Of a DNA stretch of 64,000 nt, positions 50,635 to 64,000 are shown in pieces. Numbering within the stretch: position 1 is the first letter of the stretch; every line of letters begins with the position of its first letter. Origin of the DNA: Marchantia polymorpha subsp. ruderalis (Eukaryota; Streptophyta; Marchantiopsida; Marchantiales; Marchantiaceae); assembly GCA_037833965.1 (NCBI GenBank), contig AP031357.1:18620001-18684000 (forward strand). Direction: 5' to 3'. Below the pieces are notes generated by a model. It saw only the letters and a program-made list of their open reading frames with translations, was not told the DNA's origin and searched no databases. Position numbers and translations under genes: made by a program.

Positions 50635-51981
50635 TGTGGTAACACACTTTTTGTTTTTTTTGCAGAATTTAAACAATTTTAGAAAACTAGTACCGAAGCA
50701 GTGTTTGTAGTTAGAAAAGGGTACGTTAAATAGAGTGGATTGATGAGATCGTCACGAGGACACGAAGAATCACGTAGTCGGATGTACCAACGCCAATGTC
50801 TTCGGCGCCTTCGGCAAAAGCTCCTTTTCTGAGGTGTCTCTACTCACGCGCTTCCAGCGTATAAGGAAGCTACGCTTCCGGCGCAGACACCTCAGGAGGA
50901 GGTTTTGCTAAAGACGTCAGGAGAAGGGCCCGGACCTCTGAAGGCGTCCGACCATGAGTGCGCCTTCGGCGATGCGCCGCTGGCACGGAAGGGGAAAACC
51001 TTCATAACGATCAGAATACACAGTAGATCCAGTTGGTTGAAGTTGCATTAGAAAGAGCTCGGGACGCTCGCTCTAACGAGCCCAAGAGCGTCGGAGATGG
51101 ATCAAGGACGGAGAAGTTATGAGCGTCGGAAAACTCGTAGCCGGACATGCGCCGTTCGCGCTAGGATTCACAGCCGGAAAGGATTCCCGTACGCCCTCGG
51201 CGATGCGCCTTCGGCGGAATCACGCGCTCATAGGAGGAAACCAACTCAGAGTCGGAAGCGCCTTTGGCGGCTGTTCATGGAAGGAAAGCGCCGGTCGGAT
51301 GTACGCCTCCGACGTGGCGCTGACGGCCGGATGCGCTGGCATGAGTTGCGCTGGCGGATATGCGCCGGCAGCAATGGACGAGGCATAAAGGACAAAATAA
51401 GCGGTACGACTGCGCGCCGGCGTAATTCGCTCCGACTAGATGTGCGCCTCCAGCAAGGCGCCGACGGATAAGGAACGCACCAGCGGCGACACGCCTCCGG
51501 TGAGGGACGGGTTAGGAAAAGACAACATGGCCGACATATACCCTGCGGCGGACTCGAGTCCGGAAGGTGGCGGCGGCGGGAGAATTCAACATTTACGCAT
51601 GCGAATGCGCGCAGTGCGGAGACGTGAATTTGCGCATGCAAAGGGCGAACCGTTAGGCCGTATAGCCGGCTGCGTACGTTGTAACCAGTAAGAACGTTGG
51701 ACGTTCTTGAAATCGGAGAAGAAAAGACTGCGCTCCAGTCTCATTCTCTCATTCTTGATTTTGCGATTTCCAGTTTCCAAGATTACGCGCAGGAGCGGAG
51801 CGACCTGCAGTGAGAGGAGAGAGTGCGGAGACGAGTTGCGCAAGGATCTTGACAGACCTTGGAGAGAATTGCGAGTAGCGAACTTGAGCGTGAGCGCAGA
51901 GCGAGTGAGCAGTCAGTGCTGGAGCGACCTGCAGTGAGAGAGCGAGCGAAAGGGAGAACGTTTGTGTGTGCAGGAAACGCA

Positions 51982-54537
51982 ATGTCGAAGGTTCCCCAGC
52001 TGCGAGTGTCTCCACTCAGGGTGCCGCAGATCGGTCTACGCGCATTTCAAGATGTGCTGCTGGGGCTGAAGCTCGATTTTCTCCTGTGGGGGTGGAACTG
52101 GACATGTCCGGAGATGGTGCGCGAGTATCTGCAGGAGAGACACAAGCCCTCTCGCGGATTCCGTCCACATCCAGAAAGATGGGACATTTGCAACTGGGCG
52201 CAGGTGTTGGGCAGGTGTGCCGGCGAGGAAGGGGATCTCCTCTTCGAGGCCGATAGCGTGAAGGTGTCCCAGGAGGAAGAAATCTCCTACAATGAGCTCT
52301 TCAAAGTTGCCAGGCATCCCAAGAACGGTTTCCGGACACGGGATTACAAAGATCGATTGCGGAGAAATGTCGCGACTCCATTGCTGCAGATATTGCAGCC
52401 GACCAAGACCGCTTACATGCATGGTTGGCAGGTAGAATTTGTGGAGCTAGTGTTGTCAGGAGCTCCAGTGCATTGGGCACGGCTCCTGTGGAAGGTGACG
52501 CGCCAACATGCGCAAGAAGAGAAAGGAGGAACCCTCAATCATCTATCGCCTTACTTGATCGTGTTTTATCGGGCGATGGGATGTTTGACAAATGCTGAGA
52601 AAACACGGTTTCCGCAGCTGACCCGGAGCTATCCAGGTAGATATTCGAGGGAAGCCGAAGTAGACACGGATCCGGACGAGGAACCTGCCAGTACGCCTCC
52701 GGCTCCGGCTCCAGCAAGAGCAGCAGAAGAACGTCGAAGTGAGCGCATTCCGCGAAAGCGGAAGTGGGATGAGAGACCTGAGGACAGGCAGCCGGAAGTG
52801 CCAGCTGCGCCGACTCGTGGTCGGCCCACCCCCGAGCCTCACAGTCGACCAAAACAGAGGGCACGCAAAATGCCAACTGGTACTGAGGAGACCGGGCGAA
52901 CTCCGCTCCGGCGGAATCTCACACAGGAGGAGATAATCGCGCAGATTCTAGGGAAGACGACAAATACCTCTGCACAGAAGGCACCAATGCCTTCGGGAGG
53001 AGATGGACGGACTGACAGTCGGCCGACTACGAGTCGGACGACTGAAGGCCGACAAGCGGAAGGAAGGCCAACTGAACGGCGCGTTGAACCGGACCGCAGG
53101 CCGGAAGCAGAAGAGAGTTTGGCTGACGAGCCAACAACCCTCAGAGGGTCGTCCTCGGCGGAAGGCACTTCTGGGAAAACGCCACCAGCAAGCAGGCCAA
53201 GTGGAGTCAAGACGCGCAGGGTGTATCCGACTCCCAGTCGGACAACTGCTGGTTGGCCGACTGCGAGTCGGACAACAGAGAGTCGGCCGGATTCGCCGAC
53301 TGCGTGACGGACGGGGCCGACGACCAGTGTGCGGACGCCTTCGGCGGACACACCTTCAGCGAAGACACCTTCCGCGCAGATTGCGCCGGAAGGGCAGGTA
53401 GCAGAAGCGGGCGGTGCAAAAGTGACAAGAGTCACTGCGGCGTCGACCCCTTCGGAGACCGAAGATCGAGCCGGAACATGGGCTCAAGCAGTGGGATCTC
53501 CCACTGCCCTGGATATTTTAGCAGGCAGTGGAGCAGCAGTCGCAGCGGAAGCTGCTGCGCGCCACAGTTCCAGGGAGTCGCCAAGGGATTCGGTGGCGAC
53601 TGAAATCCTCGAGACTGAGGATGAGACGAGCTCGGAAGAGCAGGAAGCGGATTCGGTGCAGAAAACGCCAACAGGGGTGTTGTGCGAACAGATAGTTCCA
53701 CTCCTGCGATATCTGGATCGCAAGACATCCAAGTACGCGGGTACTGGAAAACCGCAGTCTTATGTGGAGACTATCAGGCGAAGGACGAGGAGCAAGGTGG
53801 CAAGGTGGGCCTCTAGGTGCGGAGTATATGTGGATAGGAACACCGCCCTCCGACAACACCTGGCGGTCACACAGAAGCTATACCAAGCCTTGCAGCAGCA
53901 GAGGGAGGATGCGGCGACGAAAAGTCAGGCGGATGCCGAGCTAATGCGGGCAAAGATCGAGTCGGAATTGCAGGAAGAGCGGAGACAAAACCACGTCCTA
54001 GCAGCCGAGCTTGCGCGCCAGACGCGCGCCTTAGAAGAAAGTCAAAGAGCCCGCAAGGAGGATGAGGAGTTGTTGCGCAACTTGCAATCCGAGTGCTCGG
54101 ATTTGAGGGCACAACGTGCGGAAGCAGAAATGCAGCTAGCAGAGGTGGAGAGCAGCTGCAGGGCGCGAGGAGAGTTGGCGACACGGGTGACTCGTTGTCT
54201 AAAAGGATACGCCCATTGGGAGGTGGCAGCTCAAGAGAGGATCACACTCAGGGAGTTCGAGCTTCGGGCGGCGGCATTGACGGAGGGTGACAGTCGGAGT
54301 CGGCGGCGAGTGGCGAGGAAATTAGAAACCTTCTTGTCGGGTGCGCGCGACACTATGGCGCACTTAGAGTCGGAAGTCACTACAGCGCTCCGACGCCTGG
54401 GGTTGCGCAGCCGGTCGGAAGACTGGCAAGGTAGAGACAGCGAGCGGAGCAGTCCGGCGCGCAGGAGGCGCAACACCGGATCAGCCGAGTGCAGTAGAAT
54501 AGTTTGGTTTCGCGCAGATGCTGCGAGTAGTAGATAG
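51982..54537 (+). pseudogene. Gag-like coding region of element D
   Basis: The N-terminal part has LGLKLDFLLWGWNW, then KNGFRTRDYKDR, LLQILQPTKTAYMHGWQVEF and GGTLNHLSP, followed by a Pro/Arg/Thr-rich low-complexity middle. The C-terminal half is a coiled coil (about 53700-54200) rich in Glu, Arg, Gln and Leu, ending in a CLKGYAHWEV block. No zinc knuckle, protease or polymerase is visible. Matches to A and C identify it as the family's own protein. The resemblance to plant gag-like proteins is general only. It is treated as a fossil with about one break. Confidence 0.7.
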
Positions 54538-54569
54538 GATAGCGTAGTGCTAGTTAGGATCTTTGAGGG

Positions 54570-54576
54570 TATAAAG
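54570..54576 (+). promoter_or_regulatory. TATA box in the 3' module of element D
   Basis: TATAAAG just after the coding region and about 0.93 kb before the 3' end, as in A, B and B'. It would drive transcription out through the 3' border. Confidence 0.5.
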
Positions 54577-55500
54577 TAGATCAAGGCGTTTTGCCTTGGG
54601 ACTCTTCCAGTTTCGGAAGTGCAGATCAGGAACTCACTTTCTTGGCGTGTTTGTGCATTTTGGTCCTGGCACCACGTAGAGAAGCTGCAGCATAGCGAAG
54701 TTACCGTATGTTGTAGTTGAAGGCCTTCGGCTGAATGTTCAGAGCTAGTACCCGGTTAGAGACTTGAGTAGTGCGGATCTGCACCTGCAGGTGATTTCTG
54801 ATGCTAAGAGCCGGCTGCGAGTTAGATACTTGAACAGTTCCCCCTTACTCCTTCGAGTGACATATCCTGATTGTACTCCTACGGGAAGTTTCCCCTGAAT
54901 GCCAATGTGAAGTTTTATTACTTCGTGTAAGCCTTGGTTTGTAATTCAGGTTGTGTGTGTGTTACTGGATCGTGTCTCAGTTAAGTTCTCAGTCGGGTCT
55001 GCACTCCCTGCGTTTGGTGTGAGAGTCGAGGGTGACGTCCACGGCGTATGAAGAGGCTTCGTTCCGAAGTGGGAAGTCCAGTCCGGGTACCCTACGCTAG
55101 TTCCTGGCGGAAGGGCAGTAAAAGCCGGAGTGGGAGGCACTACCTGCAGAACCTCTGAGTGAACTTTTGAGACACTTTCCTCCTGAAATCCGAAGCGGAG
55201 GTCCTGACCGACCTCCGAGTTGTGCTTTTTGCCAGTTTCAGGTGTGTGTGTGTGTGTGTGTGTGTTGAGTGACCACGCTGTACCGTGCATCCTCCGAGCA
55301 TCCTCCGAGTCGAGATCCTCCTCCGAGTCGAGCCTCCGAGTCGAGCACTGCAGTATTTCTGGGAGTGACAGTCGCCTAGAATTCAAACTCTACAAAAGTC
55401 TGTTAAACGTGACACTTTTACTCTGTGTGTTGCCTCTGTCCCTGTGGGTTCGATCTTTTTACCACCATACTGCAGTTTTAGCCTTTGGTGGGTTATTACA

Positions 55501-57241
55501 AAATAAAACAGAGTATTTTGGTGAAAAAAAACTTTAAAAAACTAGTATATTTTTTATTTTTAATTAATTCAATTATTTAATCAGATTTTTTGTTACCTTG
55601 AATATTTTGAAAGTGCAAATATCATCAATACACGTTTGGGTCCATGTGATGTTCAACATAATGACATATTTATTGTGATGTGATATAAGTAATGCATGAA
55701 ATTTTGACTGCTAATCATAATATTTTGTTGATTTTCTCTAAAAATATAAAAAATATTTGGATGGAAAATCATTTTCTTATTTATCATTCAAGTTGATGAA
55801 AAACTCATAAGTTTCAGTTCCGAAAGCCTTTATACCAATGGGGTTTAATTTTAAATAATTTTTTTTAACAAAGTGGTACATTTTGCCTGGATGTCATTAG
55901 ATTTTATACATAAATAACCCTTGAACCTCAAGTTCTGATATTAGAAACGTTTTTGGGGTGTGCCTGATCCCTTCAGGCACACCCCAAAAACGTTTATTTG
56001 TAAGTTCTATAAAGTGATTGATGAGTCATCTTTTCGTGAATCAACAAAGACATTGTGGTTTGATTATGCTTGACTAACGAAATCAAGACCTTGATACATT
56101 TTTCAACTTGCTTTCTTCTCCAAGGTTTCCATGAATCTTAATATAGGTAGATGTTATTATTTGTCTGTATAATCTCTTTGGTACCATGATCGATCTTATC
56201 CAAAAAAATGTCATGAATATGGAGATTTTATACAGATCGAGACTTTACCTTGTTTCTACCAAAGACATCTTTACTATGAGCTCGAGAAGTTAATAATCAA
56301 CAACTTCGTGGGTTCGGTAGCAGCCCTATGTCCATTGGCTGACAGGTATCAAATAGAATAGAAGTTTTACATTATCCGCAGTCGTTGCTTTCTACCACTA
56401 CAGATCAGGGTGTTCTTACATTTTGTACCTCCAGAAATAAAGGGGACCACATACACATGGTATTAATCATATTCCATATATGTCAGAAACTGATTTCAAA
56501 CATAAACGGATGCACTGCACTCTGATTGTCGACATTAAATCGTAAATGCCCAGCATTAGACCGGCCTGTGACTCGCGATATCGCTCCCGGGCCAACACAG
56601 AGGGCGAAAGAAATACGCAAGTATAATCTCTGTCCGTCATAGGAATCGACAGTTCAGATGTAGTAGAATGTCAATCACTTCCTACAGGAGCCTTGCGTGA
56701 CTCTCTGCATCTGTTTCAGCATATGGAAATGCAGTTCAAACGCATGGTTCAGCCTCTCGTCCTCGCACAGCATCATGCATGAAAATGTTACAGGAAGAGT
56801 GCAACTTTTATACCTCATCCAACCATTTCGCGTGATCTGAAAATGAGTTATACATCTGATTGCCGCTGCTAGCAGCATACTCTCCATCAGTATACGGAAC
56901 CATGACTGTTGAAGGTTGGAAGAGTATTCTTTTATTAGCACTGAACTGTACATGTTACAAAAACTGCAACGAGTTTTATTTGGATATCCTCAGCTAGAAT
57001 TTGACGCTATGAACGAAGAATGTAGACAAATCAGATCAAATGGACAGGTTTCGATTTCGTACTTCCTAGGTATTTCTCAGGTTTAAGCTCATGCGTAGCT
57101 TCTATCTACACTTATTGACCTCACCGAGTTTCAATGGTTGGGATGCATTTTATGAAAAGTTGATGTTATCCGCACATGCCTGTCTCAGGCATCCTGCATC
57201 TATTTGGAAGTTCTCGTAAACCCTACTCTGCATCTGATGAA
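55501..57241. other. Intergenic DNA, no gene
   Basis: AT-rich DNA passing into the 3' flank of the peroxidase gene. It holds a long perfect hairpin (55945-55995). The short open frame at 56675-56953 (-) has no recognisable domain. Confidence 0.55.
55945..55995. repeat. Perfect hairpin, 23-bp arms, 5-base loop
   Basis: Arms 55945-55967 and 55973-55995 are exact inverted complements around TCCCT. Each arm carries GGGGTGTGCC or its complement. It is the longest perfect foldback in the window. Confidence 0.92.
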
Positions 57242-58841
<1,600 letters not shown>

Positions 58842-59409
58842 GTTTGAACGGCGTTAGCTTCTGTTTAGGAATTAATGTGTTCTTCGTTTTTGATCTTGAT
58901 CCCTCTTGCAATACAGTGAAGTATCCACTAGGGAAAAGCTGGATCGGATGCTTCTCAGATTTCACCGTCTGCAAACAATGTCACATTCAACGACTTTTAG
59001 ATAACCTCATTTCTTCATCGTTCTAGTCTGTAATAGTTTTAGTTTGATCCAAATTCCACTCTAAATACTTTAATATTATAGTAGGAGCGGTCTGAATGAT
59101 CATGGGACAATGATCTTCTGAACATGTTCAACCGCATCTATCTGTAGACCATAACTCCGTATCTTCTCATTGCAACAAGGTAAAGATGGATGGTTTACTA
59201 TCTCAAGAAGCTTCGAGCACCTAAATTTCAATCGTCGGGACCGTCACACCGTCAGAGATAGTTCCAATGAAACTCAGAATTTTTGCCTGAAGCATGACTC
59301 GAGAAGTAGTGTCTTACACAGGATAGAGCAATAGTTCTAGCTAAGCCTAGCTTGACTGAGTTAGAAGAGCAGGAAGCATTGGGATGAAACTGTAACAAAT
59401 TTTTTCTCT
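58842..59409. other. Upstream region of the peroxidase gene
   Basis: No gene is seen. It should contain the peroxidase promoter, but I could not pick a convincing TATA box. Confidence 0.4.
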
Positions 59410-61740
59410 CATGTCGACGTCATGATGGCTTTCTAACTAGAGTCTCTGTTAAGAGGTAGACGCTAATACCTGCCTGAGCCATACTTGACATAGACTTTGA
59501 AGACAAATGCAAGCATCGAGAAATTTTGATGAGTGAGACATACTGACCTGATGAAGTCCACCCGACCACCTTTACAAGATACTTCGCTTGTGCTTTGTGT
59601 CTTCAAACAGCCACATTTTATACTCCCAGGGCCTTTCCACGTTGTCTCCTGGGAAGTTTGAAAGTAGAGTTCGAAGATTAGAAGTTTTTGGATCAATCTT
59701 TGGCAGTCTGCCTTGCTGTCTGAACAGCATGGTACCAGCTGCAGCATAGTGTGCAGTTGTGCGATAGAATGAGCTACATGTATGACTAATAGTACATTAC
59801 ATCCCCAAGTTAACTGTCCGAAAACTTGAACGTTTTCAAATCTTTGTAAGATCTGAAACAAGATGACCAAAATCGTCCTCCAGAACGAGTCTACTCTCGG
59901 TTCTTACCAGAAAGTTGATGTTACTATCTTCACAATTGGGGTTGGCAATAATAGTTACAGTTGCCAGCACTATTAAACGTGGGTGCATTCGTTGTCAAGT
60001 AGCATTGTAACGGGTCAAGAAAGTCTTTGGGATCCACTAAAGTCCGGTTGAGCTGAATCGGTATCTTCTAGGTCCAAAATTAACATTATTCCACTGGGAG
60101 GCTTACTACTTGCCACATGCTTCATGTTCATGGAAGGTTAATAGTGGTAACGGGTCGCTGCTGCAGGAGTTAAACGTCTTCAGAGTCCTCTGTAAGGTAG
60201 CAGGACATTGTAACTACCAATCGAGGCCCTGAAGTGGGCTCTTCGTGCATATACAGGACCGCGAGCAGAACGCTAAAGCTCTTCATCCCCACTTGAAATT
60301 CGTCTTTCAGAAATTAGGATAGGTATCTGAAGAATACTATTGTTTCTTAAATGTCCTGGCCTTGGCTGGGTTGAGACCGGGTACGGTATGTCTATCACGT
60401 CTAGCACTGAATCTACCAAAGATAGATGGAATGCCAATCATACCACAAAATTAGACAGTATCTGGTCATGGACCTTTGGCCGCATGCGAAAAGAGGAAGA
60501 TAATATGAATGTGTTAATAGTGCTTGTCACTGCCACAACAAACTGCTTACGAAAGTCTTGAAGGAAACCTGCCAATTGGAATTGAACTTTCGGACTTTTT
60601 CATGATTCATAATATGTGAGTGCTGCTACAGACCAAGTCCAATCATTTTCCATTTTCCAGGGTTGATCATGCCTTCTTCAGGCTGAATTACTCCCGCGAT
60701 CTGGTTGCTGACCTTCTTTCCAGTGTCCTACTCAATCAGACCAAAGTATTAAGGCATACATCAGTGCTTCCAAGCAATCTGGCTGCGATAAGAAATCAAG
60801 CATTTAAGTGCAGGTTCGTAAAAAAAAGATGTTCAGGAGATGCTTTGCATACGGTAGATAGCATGTTGCAAATAATAAAGATCTCGTACTTATAAGATTC
60901 TCCGAAAATAGTGATACATCCTTCATGGGCTATTTCGTAGTAGTTCCATCTGGGACATGCGCTCACGAAAAGATTTTGATAAGCCATCTCAAAACCGTGT
61001 TTGTAAGAGATGGTCCCAATTTCTTTCTAAAGAGCTGCCATCTTCATCTACCAAAAGCCACACAATTATATCATCAAAGTGAATAAGCAGTGCATAAATT
61101 CATTATAAGTGCTTTTAATGTGGCCTATGAGCTATTTCTTCAAAGTGCAGAAGTTGGAAAAATAGTTGAACCTTTGATTTTTTGAAGTTCACCCAGGGGA
61201 ATACAATATGCACGTGAAAAATTCGTTTTTTTGGTGTCAATAGCGTCACAAAAGTGTGACAATACTCAAACTAGTCCTGTGAATAGTTTCTGAATGACTT
61301 TTACCCAGGTATCACGCTTCAGAATTAATCGTTCGAATTTTTCAAACTAGGTTTTCGTAGGATTAAGAGGAAAACACTATCGAAGTCACCTTAGCTGGAA
61401 TAACTTTTATAAATACACTCCAAACGGGGAACATTTGCTTCTGTATGTATTTGCTAACAGCAAAGATTGGTCTGATTTTGATTATACGTTTAGTGGTGGT
61501 TTATGGAATAGTGTGTGAGAAGTATAGTTTTAAGCACATACATCTAAGAGAGAACTGTGAATCTGATGCTCGAAAAAACTTCGAAGATTTGAATGTTCAG
61601 TAATGTCATTCAAATTCAACAGAGTGGTGCCCAGAATGCAGGGCAGTCATTTTCTGGATCCGATTGTCGTAAATCTAGATTGAAGTTCTGCTCAGGTTTT
61701 ATTGTTGACGCATTCCAGTTCTTATGGTTTGAATAGATCG
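59410..61740. repeat. Inverted duplication, arm 2 (keeps the empty site of element A)
   Basis: It aligns with the complement of 20450-20639 plus 28741-30800. The site where A sits in the other arm is uninterrupted here (about 61555-61571; the CAAAT target reads as its near match at 61561-61565). No gene is supported inside. Confidence 0.75.
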
Positions 61741-61844
61741 CAGATCTGAACTTGCATCTAGCATTACATGCAAACTTATTATATATGCACACGCCTCTCG
61801 CGGGTACGCTGCATCCCGTCAAGCTTCACCCTGCTTCTGCTGAA

Positions 61845-62375
61845 TGGGTAATTGCTACCTCTTAGAACATATCACTCTGGGCTGATCTCTTTTGCAAATG
61901 TAGTCAGCACTCCAATCTTGCCCATTCTCAACATCAGCTTTCGCGAGTCCTTCTGACAACTGCGATGTTGACGACCCTGCGACCGAAAGAGTTGGTGATG
62001 AGGGCGGCACTTTAGGAGATTAGTCCTTCGGTGGTCTTCACGGTTTGGATTCGCTTGTAGAATGTGCGGTTGGTGGCATCCATTTGTCCAACAAGGTTGA
62101 AGGCTCGTCTGGAGGGCGAGGGGTTCCGAGGAAGTTGGAAAATTTGGAGTTCAATGATGGATCCCATCTGATGGATCGGTGGCTCCGGGCAGAGCTTCGA
62201 AGTTGTAAAGACGAGGACTGGGCACAGCACGGCACAGTGAGCCTAGCCAATCATGTGCCAACCTGCACCGGTACAAATGGGATGCAAAGGGTACACTAGA
62301 TTTGGCGTCGACCAGACAAGCCACACTTGATGCAATCCTTGCGGCCAAGAGGTACAGACCACTAAATGCCACGAA
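61845..62375 (-). pseudogene. Broken class III peroxidase
   Basis: The minus strand matches parts of exons 3 and 4 of the gene at 57242-58841. From 62371 down it has VCTSWPQG-equivalent coding sequence for PLGRKD, then directly a remnant of the intron acceptor and the GQAHC region. It then gives PRLYNF and GATDPS and, near 62070-62100, VGQMDATN. Most of exon 3 and intron 3 is deleted, frames change several times, and exons 1 and 2 are not found. The proximal-His motif is damaged. It is a decayed tandem copy of the functional peroxidase. Confidence 0.7.
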
Positions 62376-64000
62376 CATGTCAACATGCCCATATCATGTG
62401 CAAATCAGAGATCATATTTGTCGGTTTTAGTGCACTGCTTATCCATCAAAACTGGTGGTAAGATTTGACTTAGTCAATCTTGGGCAAGTTACATATTAGT
62501 GTGAATTCTAGACCTCAGGGCCAGAATTACCCACAGCCATGAGGAGAACAATAGAAAGCAGAAATTGAGATGTCGAATGATGCCCGCGTACATGGCCATT
62601 GTGATCGAAAGAAGTCAATCTCGACGGAATGGGTATCTCCCTCGTCCAGCATTAGCCATGCTGGGAAGGAAAACATACTGCAGCCCAGGCTGCCGTACTC
62701 GTGGCTTCCAGGCAACATGAAAGATTGCGACTGCAAGAGTGGTATATTCTCGAAGGTCTTTGCCACGTGAGCAGGTAAATTGGGCGAACATGGTAAGGTA
62801 CCAGAATGCGACCTCCAAGCCCTAGGATGTCGTGGACTTTCAAACCCACGAGCTTACTCACAGGTGGATCGTCCTGGCACCAAAAGCCAATGACAAGAGA
62901 CAGTCAGATAAATAATCGTGAATACTTGTTACCCTCACAATAGACAGCAGTTTGGCGATCCACTCGCTTTTAGACCCAACGCCCTCTACTTATCTCGCCC
63001 CTTTGTTCCCCATGTCACCGTGACATTCCATCATTTTGTGCTAAACAATCGCTACCCAGCAACCAGTGCTGAGAGCACATGTTGGCCAACTACTGCAAAC
63101 GAGTGGATGCGTCAGATTTTACGAGACGTCGCCTCTGCTATAATTAAAGTTTACATTTCTTCTTGCAGTTATCGGATTTCCATCACTGTGAACAAGTAGA
63201 CACGGCAGCAGTAACATTGGAACCAGAAGGTAAGTCAAAGTGATGCCAATCAAATGCAGAAATATTTAGTATCGCTTCCAAGAGATTGAAACGCTTAGTG
63301 CTTTTACAGGTGACAATGTGAGTTTACAGGTGTTAATCACGTTGGGCTATTGTTGTCCAATGTACTATTTGACAAATCATTCTTCAATCAATCATCAAAA
63401 TCAAATTAATTAGCAATTGCTTAAATTTTATCTTCTTATTTATGGTCTAGTCAATAAACCTTTAAGATTGATTACAAAGGGATTCGAGGAGGTAAGCATT
63501 TCATTATGTTCATTACATTCAGCTAATTGGCTAGAGCTAATTCGCAATGGTTTGGAATAATATCTCAAGGAATTCATATAGTCTGATAGGAGAGATAAAA
63601 CATTTGAAACCTTGACGTGAACGGATGAGGTCTCTTTGCGATCGGATCGAATCTCATTGCTTTGACCAATTCAACAATCCGAACTACATGCGGAAAACAT
63701 TCCTTGCAATTCTTGCAATGTTCTTACATCCTCTAGTTTTGATACAGGAAGGCAATCAATATACATTTCTCGTAACTGTCTCAAGTGGTGACTGTGTACT
63801 TGCCTCGCGGGAACTTGTTCCGGCAATCGAAAGCTCTTTGGTTTAAGCTGTACTTTCATGGAGTGATAATTGTGCACATTTACACCTTTGTTCCATGTAC
63901 TCCTCCGCTTGTGGAGTAAATACCAAAATCGTCCGTTAAATAGCGGCCGCTAACATAATTTAGTTCAAAGTTAGAGGACAAGAGCTATTTGGACTAATTC
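62376..64000. other. No gene supported
   Basis: Only short open frames are present. A minus-strand frame at 63671-63877 has a leucine-rich look (LRQLREMYIDCLP, LQELQG) that could be a scrap of a leucine-rich-repeat gene. One weak match is not enough to call it. Confidence 0.45.

Larger units (their letters stand above)
50635..55500 (+). mobile_element. Element D: gag-like LTR-kin element, nearly whole, with 5-bp target duplication
   Basis: It begins TGTGGTAACACACTTTTTG and ends GTGGGTTATTACA, with AAATA on both flanks. It is 4866 bases and GC-rich, set in AT-rich DNA. Parts in order are a noncoding 5' region with many CGCCTTCGGCG-type motifs (about 50780-51600), a gag-like coding region (51982-54537), a TATA box (54570-54576) and a 3' module of about 0.93 kb with a TG microsatellite (55241-55264). 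No internal LTR pair, polymerase or integrase is present. It looks nearly whole with about one break in the coding part. It is more diverged from A and B than they are from each other. Confidence 0.88.

Noticed and set aside
63671-63877. Possible leucine-rich-repeat gene scrap on the minus strand
   Set aside because: Only one weak LxxL-like stretch is present, with no NB-ARC or kinase motifs nearby, and the window ends soon after.

Overview
The window is plant nuclear DNA, most likely from a liverwort such as Marchantia. This is an inference from three things: spliced type III polyketide synthase genes of the chalcone/stilbenecarboxylate synthase kind, a four-exon class III peroxidase, and abundant LTR-type elements set in AT-rich DNA. 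I could not run any database search.

Four host genes can be supported. (1) 1493-2376 (+) encodes a small secreted, cysteine-rich protein in two exons. (2) and (3) 16552-17983 (+) and 42468-43902 (+) are two copies of one type III polyketide synthase gene, each with the family's single phase-1 intron in a Cys codon. They lie in a direct duplication (about 15610-19255 and 41623-45060) and differ in the active-site cavity. (4) 57242-58841 (-) is a complete class III peroxidase with a broken relative at 61845-62375 (-). A second duplication, inverted and about 2.3 kb long, links 59410-61740 with 20450-20639 plus 28741-30800.

Most of the remaining recognisable DNA is mobile. An old, minus-oriented Ty3/gypsy element covers about 8445-14743 and carries a small DNA element in one LTR. 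The striking content is five copies of one GC-rich family with ends TGTGGTAACCCAC and GTGGGTTATTACA and 5-bp target duplications: A 20640-28740 (-), B 25218-27959 (-, inside A), C 31176-37352 (+), B' 33248-35652 (+, inside C) and D 50635-55500 (+). A, C and D carry a gag-like coiled-coil coding region; B and B' carry none. No copy shows two LTRs, a polymerase or an integrase. A TATA box lies about 0.93-0.98 kb before the 3' end of A, B, B' and D. The copies therefore look either like solo copies of a very long LTR that contains a coding region, or like an undescribed element with short terminal inverted repeats. Element A lies in one arm of the inverted duplication, and the other arm keeps the empty site.

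The remaining DNA (about 2.9-8.4, 37.4-41.6 and 47.4-50.6 kb) is AT-rich and holds no gene I can support. Several perfect short hairpins are scattered through the window.
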